The position numbers and the translations under genes are program-made. This document shows, piece after piece, positions 40,871 to 50,745 of a stretch of DNA of 64,000 bases. Every line of letters starts with the position of its first letter. Position 1 is the stretch's first letter. The stretch is from contig NZ_JABAST010000016.1 of the NCBI RefSeq assembly GCF_016107575.1, positions 1 through 64,000 on the forward strand. The letters run 5' to 3'. Source of the stretch: Psychrobacter faecalis. Lineage in GTDB: Bacteria > Pseudomonadota > Gammaproteobacteria > Pseudomonadales > Moraxellaceae. The notes beneath the pieces are model-generated. The model searched no databases, was not told where the DNA came from, and was given only the letters and a program-made list of their open reading frames with translations.

Positions 40871-41434
40871 TTATTCATCTTCTTCATGTGCTGAGCTAAT
40901 AGAAGTCGACTCACAAAAGGTTTCTAATTTCTGCAATAACTGATTGACCATATGGCGCGGATAAGTATGACCGGTCGGCATGATAATATGCGCCACTTGC
41001 CGATATAAGGGGTCGCGGGCGCTGTATAAATCTTGCAATATTTTTCTAGGGTTGGGCTGTTGTAATAAAGGTCGCGACTTATCTTTTGCAGTACGCGCCA
41101 TTTGCACGTCCACCGGAGCATTGAGATAGACGACGATGCCGCGCTCTTTAAGAAACGCTCGGTTTTCAGCGGCCATTACCGCACCGCCGCCGGTTGCTAA
41201 GACAATTTGTGTTTGCTGCGTCAGCTCATCAATGGCACGCGTCTCGCGCTCTCGAAAGCCCGCTTCGCCTTCTTTGGCAAATATCCAAGCAATATCAGCC
41301 CCAGTTTGCGACTCGATATACCAATCACTGTCTACAAACGAGCGTCCCAACTGCTTAGCAAGCAATCTGCCAATGGTGGTCTTTCCCGCTCCCATCGGCC
41401 CCACTAGAAATACCGACGGTAATTCCTCAACCAT
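40871..41434 (-). CDS. aroK: Shikimate kinase
   Basis: Protein of 187 residues from ATG at 41434 (MVEELPS), matching the usual distance to the P-loop; a GTG three codons earlier is less likely. It phosphorylates shikimate at the 3-OH with ATP. Walker A is GPMGAGKTT (12-20). The shikimate-binding region includes DSDWYIE and RERETRAI, and GGGAV is the conserved Gly cluster. The LID segment contains KSRPLL. It is first in aroK-aroB-SPOR and separated from pilQ by a terminator. Confidence 0.95.
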   Translation of the reverse strand: MVEELPSVFLVGPMGAGKTTIGRLLAKQLGRSFVDSDWYIESQTGADIAWIFAKEGEAGFRERETRAIDELTQQTQIVLATGGGAVMAAENRAFLKERGIVVYLNAPVDVQMARTAKDKSRPLLQQPNPRKILQDLYSARDPLYRQVAHIIMPTGHTYPRHMVNQLLQKLETFCESTSISSAHEEDE

Positions 41435-41542
41435 AATACGCACTCAGCTAAATTAGGTATGATACAACGTCATGGATATTCTGGCTAGTAACGTGTATTG
41501 ATTATTGTCAGTAAAATATAGGGAGGCACAAAACTTACCCAT

Positions 41543-41573
41543 AAAAAAAGCAAGCGTTGCTGCTTGCTTTTTT
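41543..41573 (-). terminator. Terminator of the pilMNOPQ operon
   Basis: aaaaaagcaagc / gcttgctttttt stem, six-base loop, T run on both strands. It starts 27 bases after the pilQ stop. Confidence 0.9.
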
Positions 41574-41599
41574 CTATTATGAAATAATGAAACGCTAGA

Positions 41600-43972
41600 T
41601 TAGTTTAGGCGACTGGTACCATCATTAATCAATTTTGGCGTGACAAAGATCAATAGCTCTTCTTTTGCATTGTTACGTACATCCTTGCGGAACGCACGAC
41701 CAACATAAGGTAAGTCGCCTAAGAAAGGTACTTTATCGACCCCATTACTTTTACGGTTTTTAAAGACGCCGCCCAGTACAACGGTTTGCCCATCTTCCAC
41801 AATCACATTGGTTGAAATAGAATCTTCAGCAATCGCAACCTGATTATTAATGATAGTCGGTGTGCCATTGGTGATAAGCAGTTGCAAACCAATTTTACCG
41901 TCTGGGGTAATGTTTGGCGTGGCTTCCAAGCTCAATGCCGCTTCTTTAAAGCTGGTGGTGGTCGCGCCACTGGCCGAGGCTTCTTGATAAGGTATTTGCG
42001 TACCAGAAGATACTTTTGCCGTTTGTTTATCAGCGGTCAAAATCTTTGGCGTCGAAATCACTTCACCGCGGTTATCTGCTTGTAGGGCTGATAATTCAAG
42101 ATCGAGCATCACATCTGACATGCTAAGCAGTCCAAAAGCAATCCTACCCGCTGGGTTGGCAACCCCTAAATCCACGTTTAAGTTATCAGGACGGCTGATG
42201 TCATACTTAGGATAAGAAACTGTTTGACCATTGACGGTCGTCGTCTCTACATCAAAGTCTTTTAAGTCCCATAGCGTCTGATTGCTACCACCGACCAACA
42301 AGTTACGGTTATTGGCAGCGCCGTTTGATAAAATCCCCCAACGCACGCCAATCTCTTTACTAAAGCTATCGGTTGCGCTAACGATACGCGCTTCAATCAT
42401 TACTTGACGGACTGGAATATCAATTTTACCAATCAGCTTATGAATATTCTCGATGCTTTCAGCCACATCTTTGATAATCAAGGTATTGGTACGCTCATCG
42501 ACCGTTACCGTACCACGGTTTGACAATAAGGTATTGTTATCAACAGAGTTTGCGTTGCCAGTACCGCTACTACCTGTTGAACCACTGCCTTGAGAGATCA
42601 GCGTCAATACATCTGCTGCCTTAGCATAGCTTAAGCGAATGTATTCTGTACATAGCGGTGCATAAGACTCAACCGCTTGCTGCGCTTCAAGCTCACGCGC
42701 TTCTTGTTCTGCAAGCTCAGTCGAAGGTGCGACCAAAATCACATTGCCATTTTCACGTTTGCCAAGATTCTTACTCTTTAGAATAATATCTAGTGCTTGA
42801 TCCCACGGGACATTAATCAAACGCAAAGTGATGTTGCCCGCCACCGAGTCACTCGCCACAATATTCATTTCTGTAAACTGGGCCAATATATCTAAAACAC
42901 TACGGATTTCGACGTCTTGAAACTCCATCGATAATGCTTCGCCGGTATAGACTTTTTCTTCTAATGTCGGCTCGCGTAGTAGCTCGGGCTTTCTGATACT
43001 GATGTTTAATTGATTGCCTGATTGGTAAGCCTGATATTCAAAATCTTCTTTGACATTAATAGTGATCACACCATTTTGCCCTTGGTTTTTGGTATCAATA
43101 CTATCAACCAGACCGCTATTCACATTCAAGCGGCGCAGCAAGTTTCTCGGTACCGTGCTACCCGTTAAACGAACCACCAACTTATTACCTTGGCGCTGCA
43201 CGTCTACTGGAATAGCTTCGTTAGCAAGTGCAATACTGACATTACCGCCGCCGTCATTGCCTTTAGTGAAATTAAACGCCGTTAAACCATCATAACTATA
43301 TTGCTTACTCACTTGTGAGGCGGCAAGCTGTGGGCTTAATAAAGGATTGACGCGCACTACCATCGTATCAGCAGGTGCCTGTGTTGCAACTGCTTGAGTT
43401 TTCACTACTTTGGTTTTAATTGGTGCAACTGCAACGCTACTGCTTTCAACAATTGGCGTCACTACCGCAGTAGTGGTGATAGCTGCGTTGCCATTTAATA
43501 AGTCTTGGACTGGGTCATTGGTAACTACTTGATTAACCACCGGACGACTAGGGTCGCTGATGGTTAGCAGCAAATTATTGCCCTCAATAGCGGTAGTATA
43601 ATTGCCCGCTTGTTTGAGACCGACGATCAGACGCGTGGTATTGTCGCTATTCAGGGTAGTGACATCGTTGATCATACCAACATTATATTCACTAAAACGG
43701 CTGGCAAGCCCATTTTGCACTTGTTCAAAATCTAATACCAAACGGCTTGGATTATCAAGCTGATAGGCAGCAGGTAATACTGGCTTACCGGCAAACCCTA
43801 AGCGCATTTGGGTAACCGCTGGCGCTGTTTGTACCACAGAGACGTTATTGATACGCTGCTCAGCATGAGCACTGCTACTTATTGCTACCATACTCATTGC
43901 CAATGCAGAGATGGCAAAACTAGAAGATACGCGGTCGCTCATCGTCATTACCTTGTTGTTGCGTACTGTCAT
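41600..43972 (-). CDS. pilQ: Type IV pilus secretin PilQ
   Basis: Outer-membrane secretin of 790 residues through which the pilus fibre exits. A signal peptide (cleavage near SAHAEQ, residue about 37) is followed by AMIN domains (about 45-340, peptidoglycan binding), a secretin/TonB short N-terminal domain (about 355-430, LSMEFQDVEIRSVLDILAQF), an N1-type ring domain, a Gly/Ser-rich segment, and the C-terminal secretin barrel with VPFLGDLPYVGRAF and the closing LLIFVTPKLI. GAGGAA precedes the ATG. It is the last gene of pilMNOPQ, 27 bp after pilP. Confidence 0.96.
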   Translation of the reverse strand: MTVRNNKVMTMSDRVSSSFAISALAMSMVAISSSAHAEQRINNVSVVQTAPAVTQMRLGFAGKPVLPAAYQLDNPSRLVLDFEQVQNGLASRFSEYNVGMINDVTTLNSDNTTRLIVGLKQAGNYTTAIEGNNLLLTISDPSRPVVNQVVTNDPVQDLLNGNAAITTTAVVTPIVESSSVAVAPIKTKVVKTQAVATQAPADTMVVRVNPLLSPQLAASQVSKQYSYDGLTAFNFTKGNDGGGNVSIALANEAIPVDVQRQGNKLVVRLTGSTVPRNLLRRLNVNSGLVDSIDTKNQGQNGVITINVKEDFEYQAYQSGNQLNISIRKPELLREPTLEEKVYTGEALSMEFQDVEIRSVLDILAQFTEMNIVASDSVAGNITLRLINVPWDQALDIILKSKNLGKRENGNVILVAPSTELAEQEARELEAQQAVESYAPLCTEYIRLSYAKAADVLTLISQGSGSTGSSGTGNANSVDNNTLLSNRGTVTVDERTNTLIIKDVAESIENIHKLIGKIDIPVRQVMIEARIVSATDSFSKEIGVRWGILSNGAANNRNLLVGGSNQTLWDLKDFDVETTTVNGQTVSYPKYDISRPDNLNVDLGVANPAGRIAFGLLSMSDVMLDLELSALQADNRGEVISTPKILTADKQTAKVSSGTQIPYQEASASGATTTSFKEAALSLEATPNITPDGKIGLQLLITNGTPTIINNQVAIAEDSISTNVIVEDGQTVVLGGVFKNRKSNGVDKVPFLGDLPYVGRAFRKDVRNNAKEELLIFVTPKLINDGTSRLN

Positions 43973-43999
43973 TATATATTCCTCAAAAAATCTGCCGAC

Positions 44000-44533
44000 T
44001 TAGCTTATAGGGGAGACCAGCGACTGGGGTTTTTCAACAAACCCAGCGCGGCTGTCTGGCACAATTTCGATCAAGTTAATCTGGGTCGGCGTGATTTCAA
44101 CAATACGGCCGTCATTTAAGCCAAGATAATTACCGACTCTTACGCTCGCAACCGAACCGTCAGGACGCTGCACTAAGGCATATTGCTGACCTTCAGGTGA
44201 AATAACGACGCCGCGAAAGACGAGTTGCGACAGCTCATATTGTTCAAGTGGTTCTTTCACTCGGGTTATATCAGGGCGCACACCATCAATAGAGGTGGCA
44301 GGGCCTTGGACATTCACTAAGCTTGGTGGCAAAAATGGGCTGCGCTGCGTACTGGCACTATAAACAAAATCTTCTACCAGCTCAGCTTTGGGCGGCGGCT
44401 CAATTGGCTGTGCTGGCTGGTTGCGAATATCAGTCATCGCCTGCTCTGCCATGCCAATACGGTCAGTACAACCGGTCATTGACAAAACAGTCGCGCTTAA
44501 AATCAGCAGCATGGGCAGTTTTTGGATACGCAT
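44000..44533 (-). CDS. pilP: Type IV pilus assembly lipoprotein PilP
   Basis: Protein of 177 residues. A lipoprotein signal ends at Cys22 (LSMTGC), anchoring it in the inner membrane. A flexible Pro-rich segment (PAQPIEPPPKAELV) precedes the conserved beta domain with FVYSASTQRSPF, RVKEPLEQYELSQLVFRGVV and VRVGNYLGLNDGRIVEI. PilP contacts the PilNO dimer and the N0 domain of PilQ, linking both membranes. Its ATG shares one base with the pilO stop. Confidence 0.95.
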   Translation of the reverse strand: MRIQKLPMLLILSATVLSMTGCTDRIGMAEQAMTDIRNQPAQPIEPPPKAELVEDFVYSASTQRSPFLPPSLVNVQGPATSIDGVRPDITRVKEPLEQYELSQLVFRGVVISPEGQQYALVQRPDGSVASVRVGNYLGLNDGRIVEITPTQINLIEIVPDSRAGFVEKPQSLVSPIS

Positions 44534-45264
44534 TAGTTGCCTCCTGCAGCATCAGTGGTAGCAGCGTCTGGTGTGGCGGTTTCTTCACCTTCAGGAGCAG
44601 CTTCTTTTGAGCGATAGGTTTTGGTTTGTAGCGCCAGATTGAGCTCAGGCAATACATCTAGAGTTGGCTGCGGATTACTGACTTCAAAATCATGCATGGT
44701 AATAATACGCGGCAAGGCAGCAAGACCACTGATAAAGCTACCAAACTGATGGTATTCACCTAAGGCAGCGATACGAATAGGCTGCTCAATAAAAAACTCA
44801 TTCTCAATTTCAGGCTCAACAGAGATATCTTGAAAACGAATGTTACTGCCAACGCCCGTCATATTGATACCTTCGACCAGCTCTGATACGCGGGTATCTT
44901 TTGGGAGTTGATCGAGTAAAGTATTAAACTCAGTTTCCATTTGAATCACTTGCGCTTGATAGGCTTTTAAATGACGCGCACGCGATTCTTTTTCGCGGTA
45001 GCTATCAAGTAAAGTTTGCTGCTGACTTTCAGCGGCATTAATTTCATCAATTTTACTGCTGATTGGCAGCGCCCAAGATAGCGCTGCAATCAAAGCAATA
45101 ATAAATCCAATCACGGTAACTTTGACAGGAAGCGGCCAGCTGCCGTAGTTTTCGCTGTCTAATGATTCGAAACTGCGGCGAAACTCATTCAAGTCAAACT
45201 GCTTTTTCGTACTTAACGCCTCTTTCTTGGTTTTAACCAAGCTCTTTTTTCGAATCAGTTTCAT
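44533..45264 (-). CDS. pilO: Type IV pilus alignment protein PilO
   Basis: Bitopic inner-membrane protein of 243 residues with one helix at about 48-68, a coiled-coil (about 70-115) and a periplasmic ferredoxin-like domain containing TGVGSNIRFQDISV and YHQFGSFISGLAALPRIITMHDF. It heterodimerises with PilN in the alignment complex. The C-terminal tail is a low-complexity Ala/Thr/Asp/Glu stretch. It overlaps pilN by four bases (ATGA). Confidence 0.95.
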   Translation of the reverse strand: MKLIRKKSLVKTKKEALSTKKQFDLNEFRRSFESLDSENYGSWPLPVKVTVIGFIIALIAALSWALPISSKIDEINAAESQQQTLLDSYREKESRARHLKAYQAQVIQMETEFNTLLDQLPKDTRVSELVEGINMTGVGSNIRFQDISVEPEIENEFFIEQPIRIAALGEYHQFGSFISGLAALPRIITMHDFEVSNPQPTLDVLPELNLALQTKTYRSKEAAPEGEETATPDAATTDAAGGN

Positions 45265-45914
45265 AACTCACCTCCAGACGCAGCGTTAGCTTCAGTCGCT
45301 TCCGCTGTTTCTGACTGTACTTTAGTCGTGACAACAAACTGAACATAGCTGTCTTCAGGATAAACCGGACGCGGCTGCGCTCCAGTAGTCACCGTATTTT
45401 CTAAGATGGGCGCGGCTTGATAGGCGCTGATATTCTGCTGAATATTGCTTACCGCTGAATTGCCCATCCATTTACTGCTGTCTAGATTACGAATCAAGCT
45501 AGAGACGATATTTGGATTATCAGCAAGACCTGTTAACGTCAGTACATCGCCTTCGCGTTTTAAATTGGTTAAATACAGAGCAGGCGGTATTGCTTTGGCA
45601 AGATCATCCCATATACGGACTGGAACCGGACGTCGACCTTGCAAATCTTGGATAACCTGCATCCGTGAGATGATGTCTTCACGGCGTTGTTCTAAGCTAT
45701 CAATCTCTACTAAGGCTTTATCTAAGCGCGCGTTTTCTTGCTCAATCAGCGCATTGGCATCCAATTGCTCATCGAGTTCATTATTAAAATAGCTCCATGA
45801 GGCAAATGCCGCTAATAAAGTGAGCAAGGTTACTGCGGCCACCAAAGTGATAAATTCTTTATTGCGGCGTTCGCGCTCTTCTTGCCGCCAGGGCAATAAG
45901 TTAATACGAGCCAT
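45261..45914 (-). CDS. pilN: Type IV pilus assembly protein PilN
   Basis: Protein of 217 residues from the ATG giving MARINLLPWR, the conserved PilN start that binds PilM in the cytoplasm; an earlier in-frame codon inside pilM is rejected. A membrane helix at about 22-40 is followed by a coiled coil (about 45-85) and a periplasmic alpha/beta domain with PVRIWDDLAKAIPPALYLTNL and LTGLADNPNIVSSLIRNLD. AAGGAG sits nine bases ahead of the ATG inside the end of pilM. Confidence 0.96.
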   Translation of the reverse strand: MARINLLPWRQEERERRNKEFITLVAAVTLLTLLAAFASWSYFNNELDEQLDANALIEQENARLDKALVEIDSLEQRREDIISRMQVIQDLQGRRPVPVRIWDDLAKAIPPALYLTNLKREGDVLTLTGLADNPNIVSSLIRNLDSSKWMGNSAVSNIQQNISAYQAAPILENTVTTGAQPRPVYPEDSYVQFVVTTKVQSETAEATEANAASGGEL

Positions 45915-46969
45915 TAGTCGAAGCTCCTTAACGCAAGACCGCACGCGGCCATTAAGCTTGGTGCATCAATCGCCAGTTGCTCATTATCGATATAAGGAGC
46001 AATGGTCATGTTGATGAACGGATTTGCGATAGTGACAGGGACACCCAATCGTTGCTGCGCCATACCGGCAAGCCCTGCAATAGAGCTGCTACCACCTGCT
46101 AGCACGACATGATCGATACTGCTGGATTGGCTTGATGAGAAGTAAAACTGTAATGAGCGCGTAATTTGCTGAATGGTATTTTCGATAAACGGTGTCAATA
46201 CCTCAGGGTAGTAATCATCAGGTAGAGTGCGTTCACGTTTGCTAATGGTTGCTTCTTCAGCAGATAGTCCATAACGGTTTTGAATCGCATCAGTGAGCTG
46301 CGCACCACCAAATAACTGTTCACGGCTATAAATAAACTCACCGTTTTTAGCTATATATAAGGTCGTTTGGTTATGACCAATATCAACTAAAGCGACCAAG
46401 TCTGGTATATTTGAGAGATTATCGACCATCAAACCAAAGGCACGCTCAATAGCATGCGATTCGATATCCATCACTTCGGTTTGCAAACCGCCAAAAGTAA
46501 GCGCATCGACTCTTTGGTCGACGTTTTCTGAGCGCGACGCCGCTAGGAGCACTTGCACCATATCATCATTTATCAGTGACGGCCCTAGTACTTCAAAATC
46601 TAAATTTACATCTTCTAATAAATAAGGAATATATTGATCGGCATCCAAACGAATCTGCGCTTCACGCTCGACATCGTTAAGCACCATATCCATATCAATA
46701 ATTTTGGTAATCACAGCAGAACCTGATACAGCAGTTGCCGCATTACTGCCCGCAGCTTGGCAACGCCGTGCTAGGCTTGCTATAGTATTACCTACGGCCT
46801 CAGTGTCTACGATGAGTTTGTCAACGACTACGCCTTCTGGTAGCGCTTCGATACCGTAAGACTTTAAATGAAAGATACCTTGTTGGCGCTGAATGTCGAC
46901 CAGCTTTACTGACGTGGCGCAAATATCCACGCCAATCAAATGCCGACTTTTAGAAGTAAATAGCCTCAC
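45914..46969 (-). CDS. pilM: Type IV pilus actin-like ATPase PilM
   Basis: Cytoplasmic protein of 351 residues with an actin/FtsA-like nucleotide-binding fold: IGVDICATSVKLVDIQ (phosphate 1), VALVDIGHNQTTLYI (phosphate 2) and VVLAGGSSSIAGLAG (adenosine). It docks on the N-terminal peptide of PilN. GTG start (MRLFTSKSRHLIG), with AAGG upstream. It is first gene of the operon, divergent from the PBP1a gene, the usual arrangement in gammaproteobacteria. Confidence 0.96.
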   Translation of the reverse strand: MRLFTSKSRHLIGVDICATSVKLVDIQRQQGIFHLKSYGIEALPEGVVVDKLIVDTEAVGNTIASLARRCQAAGSNAATAVSGSAVITKIIDMDMVLNDVEREAQIRLDADQYIPYLLEDVNLDFEVLGPSLINDDMVQVLLAASRSENVDQRVDALTFGGLQTEVMDIESHAIERAFGLMVDNLSNIPDLVALVDIGHNQTTLYIAKNGEFIYSREQLFGGAQLTDAIQNRYGLSAEEATISKRERTLPDDYYPEVLTPFIENTIQQITRSLQFYFSSSQSSSIDHVVLAGGSSSIAGLAGMAQQRLGVPVTIANPFINMTIAPYIDNEQLAIDAPSLMAACGLALRSFD

Positions 46970-47050
46970 AAACTCTATACCTTATATTAAGTGTACATTC
47001 TGATAGTTATTTGTAATAATTTAGTACAACACTTTACTTAATAGATAGAT

Positions 47051-47090
47051 TCAAGCATTTAGATTGTTTATCAAGCATTTAGACTACTTA
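47051..47090. repeat. 20-bp tandem duplication in the pilM/ponA spacer
   Basis: tcaagcatttagattgttta followed by tcaagcatttagactactta, 17 of 20 identical, between divergent promoters. Confidence 0.85.
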
Positions 47091-47115
47091 TTAAGCCACA
47101 CTTACACATTTATTA

Positions 47116-47144
47116 TTACCTGCCTATTTTGTTCAAGGTATAAT
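47116..47144 (+). promoter_or_regulatory. Likely sigma-70 promoter of the PBP1a gene
   Basis: Perfect -10 box TATAAT at 47139-47144 with a weak -35 (ttacct) 17 bases upstream; 38 bases from the start codon. Confidence 0.5.
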
Positions 47145-47182
47145 CTCCTACCTGTTGCAAATTTTAATTGATAAGCCTGATT

Positions 47183-49858
47183 ATGACCAAAAAAAATGCT
47201 ACCGCTCGTCTCATTCACTTTTTGGTGGGGCTTTTCATTGCCTGCTTAGCGTTAGCGCTCATTTTAGCGCTTGCTGTACCGATTGGTTTTTATGGTATGG
47301 CGATGTATTTAGCGCCAACCTTACCCAGTACCCAAGAGATTAAAACCGCCAATCTTGAGATGCCTTTACAGATTTATAGTAGTGACGACAAGCTGATTGG
47401 TCAGTATGGCAACCGTTTATCGCTACCAGTTACATTTGAAGAAATCCCCGAAGGCTTAACGCATGCCTTTTTGGCGGCCGAAGATGCAACATTTTTCCAG
47501 CATAGCGGTATCAGTATTAAAGGACTTGGTCGCGCCGTGACCGAAGTGGTAACCGACGATGAAAGCCAAACCGGCGGCTCTACCATCACTATGCAGGTCG
47601 CTAAAAACTACTTTTTAAGCCCTGAACGTACATTAAACCGTAAATTAACGGAGCTGTTCTTAGCCCGTAAAATAGAAGATGAGCTGAGTAAGAACGACAT
47701 TCTTACCTTATATGTCAATAAAATCTATCTAGGCGAAGGCGCTTATGGTATCCGCGCTGCTGCCAAAAAATACTATAGTAAATCACTTGAGAACCTGACG
47801 GTGGCCGAGATGGCTATGCTTGCAGGTTTGCCAAAAGCCCCTTCTAAATACAATCCTGTCGCCAATCCTAGTCGTGCACTCACCCGCCGCAACTGGATTA
47901 TTGGCCGTATGCATGAGCTTGGTTATATCACCAAGCAGCAGCACGACGAAGCGATCAACGCCCCTATCGGTATCAACCTTTATCAAGAAAAGCTTGATAT
48001 GAACATGCCGTATTTGGCAGAGATGACACGTTCTGCCTTGGTCGAGCGCTATGGCGAACAAGTCATGAATGGCGGTTGGCGCGTGCGTTTGACTGTTGAT
48101 AGTGAAGCGCAAAAAGCGGCAGAAAAGGCAATATTGACGGGGCTTGTGGCCTACGAGCATCGTCATGGCTGGCGCGGTCCAGAAGCAAACGGTGAACCGC
48201 TGGAAAAATTCCGTCGTTATAGCAATATGTCGCCGGCGAAAGTCACCAAGGTTAACTCACGCAGTTTTGAAGCAATCCTGCAGTCCGGTGAAAGCGTCAC
48301 CGTCAATTGGTCTGGCATGAGCTGGGCACGTAAATATATCTCTGCCGACCGTATTGGCTATTTTCCGAGTAATGCCAGCCAGATTGTTAGTAAAAATGAC
48401 ATCGTGCGCTTGATACCAGCCGCTAATGGCAGTTGGCAATTGAGTCAAATACCAGACGTACAAGGCAGTTTGGTTTCCTTAAACCCTGAAACAGGCGCTG
48501 TACGAGCTTTGGTTGGCGGTTTTGATTTTAATCACAGTAAATTTAACCGCGCCCTACAAGGCTGGCGCCAGCCCGGCTCAACGATTAAACCACTGGTTTA
48601 TACCGCGGCCCTAGAAAAAGGCTACCGCCCAGACAGCATTGTTTCAGACCGTCCGATTCAAGTAGGCGATTGGAAACCTAAAAACTCTGACCAACGTTTT
48701 TTAGGCGATATTACCTTGCGCCGTGGACTTTATTTATCACGTAACTTAGTGTCTATTCGCTTGCTACAAGCCATTGGTATCTCCGATGCACGTAATTTAT
48801 TAGATGAGTTTGGACTCGATAAAGAAAAGCTGCCTACCACTTTGTCGTTAGCATTGGGCACAGGTCAAGCTACCCCATTACAAATGGCGACGGCTTATGC
48901 GACCTTTGCCAATGGTGGTCATCGTATTCAGCCTTATTTTATCGACCAAATTTATAATTATAATAATAAGCTGCTGTTTCAAGCCAACCCGCAACAAGCA
49001 TGCGCGTTATGTTTTAATGAACAGCTCGACGACCTCAACAAAAAACTTATCGAAGATTATGAAGCAAAAGTAGAAGAAGAAAATAAGGCGTCGATAAAAT
49101 CAGAGAGCGATATTAAAGCTGAAAATAGTTCAGATTCTGATGCTACAGAAGACAGTCCATTAAAAGATAGCAAAGCACTTGATGTAGAAGTTTATGATGC
49201 CAGTCCAGATTCGGATCGCCTAAAAGCGCCAGTTTTGCAGTATGTACGTGCTGAGCAAGCGCCGCGTATTTTAAAACCGCGAGTGGCTTTTGAGATGGCC
49301 GATATTCTACGCGACGTTATCCAGCGCGGTACGGCTGTGCGCGCGAAAGCGTTGGGACGCGATGACATTGGTGGCAAAACCGGAACGACGAATGAAGCAA
49401 AAGACGCATGGTTTGCAGGGTTTCATCCTACCAATGCTACTGTCGTTTGGATGGGCTTTGATCAGCCATCAACGCTTGGACGCCGTGAATATGGCGGCGT
49501 GGCAGCGCTGCCTGTTTGGATGGACTTTATGAAAGCCCAGTTAAATAACACCCCTCATCAATGGGTAGCTATCAATAACCGTGCCAAATCTAAAAAGCAG
49601 AAGCAGACTATCATAGAAATGATGGACGAAGGCGCAGCTGAGCTTGAAGATGAAGAAGCAGATGATGGCAAATCAGCAAAGCCAGTCAAAACCACCACTC
49701 AACAACGTAAGCCACCTGCCCCTGAGCCAGTTGAAGAGCAGATTCAAAATCGACCCGCTCCTGAAAAACCAAAACCAAGTCGTACTGATAACGGTAATCC
49801 TCAAAACAAACCTTTATCAGCCACGCCGGTTGAGCGCATGCCGCCGATGCCCGAATAA
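47183..49858 (+). CDS. mrcA: Penicillin-binding protein 1A
   Basis: Bifunctional peptidoglycan synthase (class A PBP) of 891 residues from ATG at 47183; a TTG five codons earlier is less likely. After one membrane helix (about 10-35), the GT51 glycosyltransferase shows AAEDATFFQHSG (catalytic Glu near 100), GGSTITMQVAKN and IYLGEGAYGIRAAA. An OB-like domain follows. The transpeptidase has STIK (catalytic Ser466), SRN (LSRNLVS) and KTGT (Lys732). A very acidic Ser/Asp/Glu/Lys segment of about 60 residues (about 611-670) is inserted between SRN and KTGT, and the C-terminal tail is Pro/Lys/Glu-rich and disordered. Confidence 0.95.
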   Translation: MTKKNATARLIHFLVGLFIACLALALILALAVPIGFYGMAMYLAPTLPSTQEIKTANLEMPLQIYSSDDKLIGQYGNRLSLPVTFEEIPEGLTHAFLAAEDATFFQHSGISIKGLGRAVTEVVTDDESQTGGSTITMQVAKNYFLSPERTLNRKLTELFLARKIEDELSKNDILTLYVNKIYLGEGAYGIRAAAKKYYSKSLENLTVAEMAMLAGLPKAPSKYNPVANPSRALTRRNWIIGRMHELGYITKQQHDEAINAPIGINLYQEKLDMNMPYLAEMTRSALVERYGEQVMNGGWRVRLTVDSEAQKAAEKAILTGLVAYEHRHGWRGPEANGEPLEKFRRYSNMSPAKVTKVNSRSFEAILQSGESVTVNWSGMSWARKYISADRIGYFPSNASQIVSKNDIVRLIPAANGSWQLSQIPDVQGSLVSLNPETGAVRALVGGFDFNHSKFNRALQGWRQPGSTIKPLVYTAALEKGYRPDSIVSDRPIQVGDWKPKNSDQRFLGDITLRRGLYLSRNLVSIRLLQAIGISDARNLLDEFGLDKEKLPTTLSLALGTGQATPLQMATAYATFANGGHRIQPYFIDQIYNYNNKLLFQANPQQACALCFNEQLDDLNKKLIEDYEAKVEEENKASIKSESDIKAENSSDSDATEDSPLKDSKALDVEVYDASPDSDRLKAPVLQYVRAEQAPRILKPRVAFEMADILRDVIQRGTAVRAKALGRDDIGGKTGTTNEAKDAWFAGFHPTNATVVWMGFDQPSTLGRREYGGVAALPVWMDFMKAQLNNTPHQWVAINNRAKSKKQKQTIIEMMDEGAAELEDEEADDGKSAKPVKTTTQQRKPPAPEPVEEQIQNRPAPEKPKPSRTDNGNPQNKPLSATPVERMPPMPE

Positions 49859-49888
49859 ATAAGGGACAGTTTTAGTTTAGATGCAAAG

Positions 49889-49927
49889 AAAAGGTCTGGC
49901 ACAATTTCACTGTGCCAGACCTTTTTT
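49889..49927 (+). terminator. Terminator of the PBP1a gene
   Basis: Perfect 15-bp stem aaaaggtctggcaca / tgtgccagacctttt, seven-base loop, T tail. Confidence 0.92.
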
Positions 49928-49991
49928 ATTAACACTTATTTATAAAAATAAAGCCTATTACTTAAACAGAGTATAAAAGCCTAGAGGTTAT

Positions 49992-50534
49992 TTAAAACTC
50001 AACCATACCGGCGCGCAGTTGTTCGATCAGCTCTAATAATTGCTGCCGCCATTCGCGTATGGTCGCCTCATCTGGCAGCCACTGATTTGATAACGTCACG
50101 ACATTAACAATCAGATCGGGTGCCGCTGCTGTGCCGCGACCTGCCTTGTCATTTATTACCTTATCATCTATTACATTCTCAGGTAACACTGGATATAGAC
50201 AACGCTGATAGGCACGCTCTATATCAGCCAAAAAACCTTGCTGTAAAAGCTGCTCTAAGCGCTGTACTTCAGGCGATACTTGCGTACGGGCGCTTAGTCC
50301 TTCTTCAATATCTGCTAAGGTTGGCGCGGTCATCGTTAAACCATAAAAATTTCCAAGCTCTTGTATAAAAGCAAGATAGGCGCCGTATAAATGAAAAATA
50401 GCGGTCTCACAGTGCGCTTGGTATAGTTGTTTATCGCTCGTATTAGCAGCTGCTTGACAGCCCAAACGACAAAAATATAATTTTTGATTGGTACGATCAG
50501 CTTGGTATTTAGCAACGCGAGTCTTACCGGCCAT
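49992..50534 (-). CDS. Conserved hypothetical protein, DUF6586-like
   Basis: Cytoplasmic, mostly helical protein of 180 residues. It starts MAGKTRVAKYQADRTNQKLYFCRL, and the RTNQK(L/I)YF segment recalls small gammaproteobacterial proteins grouped as DUF6586, whose function is unknown. A variable loop at about 115-137 (DDKVINDKAGRG) contains a short internal duplication. The C-terminus has a Trp-rich motif (NQWLPDEATIREWRQQLLELI). It converges with the PBP1a gene and lies downstream of the rpoC terminator. Confidence 0.65.
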   Translation of the reverse strand: MAGKTRVAKYQADRTNQKLYFCRLGCQAAANTSDKQLYQAHCETAIFHLYGAYLAFIQELGNFYGLTMTAPTLADIEEGLSARTQVSPEVQRLEQLLQQGFLADIERAYQRCLYPVLPENVIDDKVINDKAGRGTAAAPDLIVNVVTLSNQWLPDEATIREWRQQLLELIEQLRAGMVEF

Positions 50535-50745
50535 GCGCTTATCCCTATGTATTTATAAGTTAATTGAATGAAGTGAATTGTTTAATTGGCTACCGTCATT
50601 GAAAATGTCATATCATTCTATAACGCGCTCAAAATCTATTAATAGTAATTTAAAAGGCATCTTTATAGCAATGTACGTTTTGCTTAAGTTATTATAAAAA
50701 AGTGATGGTATACAAAAATAATTTATAAACTCTATTTTCTTTAGG

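Noticed and set aside
45915..45944. Ten-codon extension of pilN into pilM
   Set aside because: The conserved PilN start MARINLLPWR begins at 45914 with AAGGAG before it.
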